A stretch of DNA of 64,000 nucleotides from a bacterium. GTDB lineage: Bacteria > Actinomycetota > Acidimicrobiia > Acidimicrobiales > Bin134. A program made the position numbers and the translations under genes. Below the pieces are notes generated by a model. It was not told where the DNA came from, did not search any database, and saw nothing but the letters and a program-made list of their open reading frames with translations. The DNA lies in the NCBI GenBank assembly GCA_026708015.1, contig JAPOVT010000018.1, positions 62,001 through 126,000 of the forward strand, in the 5' to 3' direction. Positions 61,281-64,000 of this stretch are shown in pieces. Numbering within the stretch: position 1 is the stretch's first letter; each line of letters begins with the position of its first letter.

Positions 61281-62624
61281 CTAAGGCAGCCCCGCGAACA
61301 TCACATCCACGCCGTAGCTGCGAAGCGTGGCGGTCGTCCGGGCCCACGACTGCTCAAGCTGGCCGGTGAGCTCTGAGCTGGTTCCGGCGGCCAACGCGGC
61401 ACCCACATCGACAATGGTAAAAGTCCGCCGATCGACCCAAGTCGGCACGGCGCTGATCGCGGCCACATCAAGAGCGCCGGTCTCGCCTTCCACCAAATCA
61501 ACCAGCACAATCACACCATCGGTGCTTTCCGGCGGACATGACCGGCATGACTGGGGTGACTGGTTGGACAAGAAGTTCCCGAGTCCATAGATCACGAGGT
61601 TGCCGCCGAGTCGCTCCACCGGTTGAATCACATGGGCATGCGTGCCGACGATGATGTCGATCTCGTCGCCGGCGAGGAGCTCTTTGGCCAAAGACCTCTG
61701 CTGCGAAGTCGGTGCCACCTGATATTCCGCGCCCCAATGGATGCTCAGCACCACGAACTCGGCCCCGAGCTCGATGGCCGCCCGAGCCTCTCCGAGAATG
61801 TCCTGGACAGAATTGATGTCCACTGCCCACGGCTTGTCATCGGGGAGGATGAGCCCATTGAGGCCGTAGGTGTAGGACAGGTGACCGATGGTGACGCCGT
61901 TTACCGAATACAACCTCGGGATTGCCCCCTCCAAAGCAGTGCGAGCCATGCCGGCGTGGCCCAGGCCCGCCTGGTCGAATAGGTCGAGGGTGTCATTGAT
62001 GCCGGTGATCCCCTGGTCCAGGGAGTGATTCGAAGCGGTCGAGCAACCGTCATAGCCCACATGGGCAATGGCAACAGCCAGGTCGCCGGGGGCATTGAAC
62101 AAGGGGTAGCCGGAAAGGTTGCGGTTGTTGGGCGAGAGAGGAGTCTCCAAGTGACAGACCGCCAAGTCGGCATCGCTCAGGGTGTCTTGCACCAACTCGA
62201 ACATGGGGCGGTAGTCGTAGGCCAAATCTTCGCCCCCATTGGCCTGCGCCTGCCTGAACACCGGACCATGTGACAAGAGGTCTCCGGTAAAGGCCAGCCG
62301 AGCATGCCAGGACTGCGGCTCGGCCGAGGGATCGGGAGTCGCCGAAGCCGTAGGGATGGGTGTGGCTGTGGGAGCAAAAGTGCTAGTGGCAGTTGGCGGA
62401 GCAATGGGAGTAGGCGCGGCTGAAGGAGGAACCGCGGGAGCAAGCGTGGCAACGGGAGTAGGCGCGGCCGCGGGAACCGGCGTTGAGGTGTTGGGAGTGG
62501 GATCAGAAATGAACGCTGGAGCCGTGCCACCGTCACCGCAACCACCCGCCAACACGATCACCGCAGCCAGCAAAGCCGCCGCGGCCCGGCGACCGGTGCA
62601 ACTGATCAGGCGGATACCAGTCAA
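61281..62624 (-). CDS. CapA-family lipoprotein
   Basis: 447 residues. The N-terminus is a lipoprotein signal with lipobox LAGGC (Cys29). A Pro/Thr/Ala-rich linker runs to about residue 105. The rest is the CapA fold (metallophosphatase-like), with FTGDLLSHGP, CHLETPLSP, SNHSLDQGITGI, LSIHWGAEYQ and VGTHAHVIQPVE. Family members take part in poly-gamma-glutamate capsule or related surface polymer formation. The TTG start overlaps the upstream gene by four bases. It is a likely LspA substrate. Confidence 0.9.
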   Translation of the reverse strand: MTGIRLISCTGRRAAAALLAAVIVLAGGCGDGGTAPAFISDPTPNTSTPVPAAAPTPVATLAPAVPPSAAPTPIAPPTATSTFAPTATPIPTASATPDPSAEPQSWHARLAFTGDLLSHGPVFRQAQANGGEDLAYDYRPMFELVQDTLSDADLAVCHLETPLSPNNRNLSGYPLFNAPGDLAVAIAHVGYDGCSTASNHSLDQGITGINDTLDLFDQAGLGHAGMARTALEGAIPRLYSVNGVTIGHLSYTYGLNGLILPDDKPWAVDINSVQDILGEARAAIELGAEFVVLSIHWGAEYQVAPTSQQRSLAKELLAGDEIDIIVGTHAHVIQPVERLGGNLVIYGLGNFLSNQSPQSCRSCPPESTDGVIVLVDLVEGETGALDVAAISAVPTWVDRRTFTIVDVGAALAAGTSSELTGQLEQSWARTTATLRSYGVDVMFAGLP

Positions 62625-63460
62625 ATGGCGGCGCAGAACAGTTCAGGGGTTACGGGGCAGTCGGTGCTCGAGATTGCCTCGGCCACTGTGACCAGTCCAT
62701 CAGGGCCGGCCACTTGGTCCACCAGTGCGAGTGGCACAACCTCTTCGTCGGCATCCCACGGTTCCACCATTCCCAATGCCCCCTCGATCAGCGAGTCCCA
62801 CATGGGACCGGGAAGGACTGTTCCCCTGCCGGCGATCAGCCAAACCGGCACGCCGGCAGCGTGGGCCACCGCCGCGGCCGCACGAGACCCGGCAACGGCG
62901 AGACATCCGTCCGGGCCCACCGCAGCGGTCTCCAACAGCACGACGTCGGCTGAGGCCGCCGCCGCACCCAACCCGCTCTCGGCCACCTCGTCCACCCAAC
63001 CGTCCTGTTCCGATAATCGCCGCACGAAGTGCTGGCCCTCCCCCAGCACGTCCACCACCAGTACCCGAAGATCGCCTCGAAGCCGGAGAGCCCGGCCGAT
63101 CAGATCAGGCCATCCGAGTACGCAGACCGAGGCCTCGACGGGAAGTTGGCGCGACAACAGGCGGGCGGTCTTGTCATCGGAGATCGCCTCCATGCACGCC
63201 CGGACTTCAGACCGGGGATCAGCCGCAGTGAGGACCCGTGAGGCCAGCCACATCAGCGGACCAGAAGAAGGCTGCCGAGCGAGCATCCGCCGACAGGTGG
63301 TAACCAGCCCGGCCGGGTCGTGACCGAAACTCAACAGCGCCCCGGCCGTCTCCCGCACCAGTGACTCCTGTCCCACGCCCGAAGACCGGGCCACATAGCG
63401 CAGATGCTCGATCGGGTGCACCGCCAAAGCGTACGCGACGGCAATCTGATCATCAGCCAC
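62621..63460 (-). CDS. IF-2B-like (eIF2B alpha/beta/delta-related) protein
   Basis: 279 residues. The N-terminal half is helical; the C-terminal half has the Rossmann-like order DLRVLVVDVLGEGQHFVRRL, ADVVLLETAAVGPDGCLAVAGSRAAAAVAHAAGVPVWL as several blocks. This matches the IF-2B / MtnA-type superfamily, whose bacterial members are sugar-1-phosphate isomerases or unknown. The catalytic Cys and Asp of MtnA are not clearly kept. It overlaps the CapA-like gene by four bases and is divergent from the last gene. Confidence 0.75.
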   Translation of the reverse strand: MADDQIAVAYALAVHPIEHLRYVARSSGVGQESLVRETAGALLSFGHDPAGLVTTCRRMLARQPSSGPLMWLASRVLTAADPRSEVRACMEAISDDKTARLLSRQLPVEASVCVLGWPDLIGRALRLRGDLRVLVVDVLGEGQHFVRRLSEQDGWVDEVAESGLGAAAASADVVLLETAAVGPDGCLAVAGSRAAAAVAHAAGVPVWLIAGRGTVLPGPMWDSLIEGALGMVEPWDADEEVVPLALVDQVAGPDGLVTVAEAISSTDCPVTPELFCAAI

Positions 63461-63502
63461 GACACCGGGTTCCTACCTCCCACTGGGCTATTTTCAAATG
63501 CG

Positions 63503-63991
63503 ATGTCCACCACGCTTGACGCCGATGTGAACCTGACACCTCTGAACGGCGAGCCCCGCCCGATCGGCGACTGGGTCACCGTCTTCCATCTGGTCATCGT
63601 CGTGCTCGATCCCTATACCTATGAAAGCTCGTGGATGATCGACACCGCCGGTCGCATTCTGCGGAACTTCGTCGGTGCCGACTGCCGGGTGTCGTTCATG
63701 GTCACCGCCTCAGCTCAAGAGGCCGAGGAGTTTCTCGGACCGTGGAGCGAAGAATTCCTGACATTCGCCGACGAAGACCGCTCCGTAGTGAGAGCCCTGG
63801 GGCTGGAGTCCCTTCCGGCCATCGTCCATTTGGACCACCAGCTTAACCTTCGGGCCTCGGCCGAAGGCTGGAATCCTCCGGACTGGCGTGACTTCGCAAA
63901 CCAGCTTGGCCAGGTCATGAGCTGGCACCCCCCAGTAATTCCCGACACCGGCGACCCATCGCCGTTCGCCGGAACCCCGGCGTTAGGCTGA
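63503..63991 (+). CDS. Conserved actinobacterial protein, thioredoxin-fold-like
   Basis: 162 residues starting MSTTLDADVNLTPLNG. VGADCRVSFMVTASAQEAEEFL, then FADEDRSVVRALGLESLPAIVHL, resembles a redox-inactive thioredoxin-like protein: the cis-Pro-like turn SLPAIVHL is there but no CxxC pair. The text matches a small actinobacterial family. The gene is complete and ends 9 bases before the end of the window. TATTTT lies 12 bases upstream of the ATG as a possible -10. Confidence 0.7.
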   Translation: MSTTLDADVNLTPLNGEPRPIGDWVTVFHLVIVVLDPYTYESSWMIDTAGRILRNFVGADCRVSFMVTASAQEAEEFLGPWSEEFLTFADEDRSVVRALGLESLPAIVHLDHQLNLRASAEGWNPPDWRDFANQLGQVMSWHPPVIPDTGDPSPFAGTPALG

Positions 63992-64000
63992 GTAGAACCC

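Overview
The window looks like chromosomal DNA of a high-GC actinobacterium, most likely of the class Acidimicrobiia. This is inferred from gene content and protein style, not from a 16S gene. Supporting signs are a bacterial proteasome activator (Bpa), a dcw cluster without ftsA but with sepF, a SUF iron-sulfur system, many GTG and TTG starts, DUF222/HNH proteins, and secreted RCC1-like and FN3 repeat proteins. No rRNA, tRNA or CRISPR array was found.

Layout. 0.1-5.3 kb: a thioredoxin-fold DUF255 protein and a large secreted FN3 protein on the plus strand, closed by a strong hairpin. 5.4-8.3 kb: a NifU-C-like protein, small membrane proteins and an IS3-type element flanked on both sides by copies of a short GC-rich repeat. 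8.3-13.8 kb: a minus-strand lipid/CoA-type cluster (SDR, alcohol dehydrogenase, SCP2-type thiolase, DUF35 Zn-ribbon partner, SnoaL-like protein), then a nitroreductase and an unrecognised protein. 13.9-22 kb: dnaE, bpa, a phosphodiesterase, an Rrf2 regulator, rluD, lspA and a DksA-like protein with a histone-H1-like tail. 22-41 kb: ileS on the plus strand converging on a long minus-strand division and cell-wall cluster, mraZ-rsmH-ftsL-ftsI-murE-mraY-murD-ftsW-murG-murC-murB-ftsQ-ftsZ-yggS-sepF. Most of its genes overlap by 1-4 bases. A five-repeat MraZ operator precedes mraZ. murF is absent from its usual place between murE and mraY.

41-50 kb is more accessory: a lipoate-ligase-like protein, HNH proteins, a HhH-GPD protein, a restriction-endonuclease-like gene interrupted by a -1 frame change at a perfect slippery heptamer, a DUF222/HNH protein, a truncated HAD gene, a MazEF-like toxin-antitoxin pair with a palindromic operator, an alpha/beta hydrolase lacking the nucleophile serine, an acyl-CoA dehydrogenase and an MBL hydrolase.

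50-61 kb holds the SUF system split into two facing gene groups. sufC2-sufS-sufU is on the plus strand. sufB-(Cys-rich protein)-sufD-Rieske-sufC-PCD is on the minus strand. Between them lie a decayed VapC remnant, a 15-base poly-G tract at the promoter of a secreted seven-repeat RCC1-like protein, and a coiled-coil membrane protein. The window ends with a gamma-carbonic-anhydrase-like protein, a flavin reductase, a CapA-type lipoprotein, an IF-2B-like protein and a conserved actinobacterial protein.

The most notable observations are the slippery-site endonuclease, the poly-G promoter of the RCC1-like gene, the missing murF, the small ORF between mraZ and rsmH, the two-SufC split SUF locus with a Cys4 protein inside the sufB-sufD operon, and the short repeat family around the IS element.
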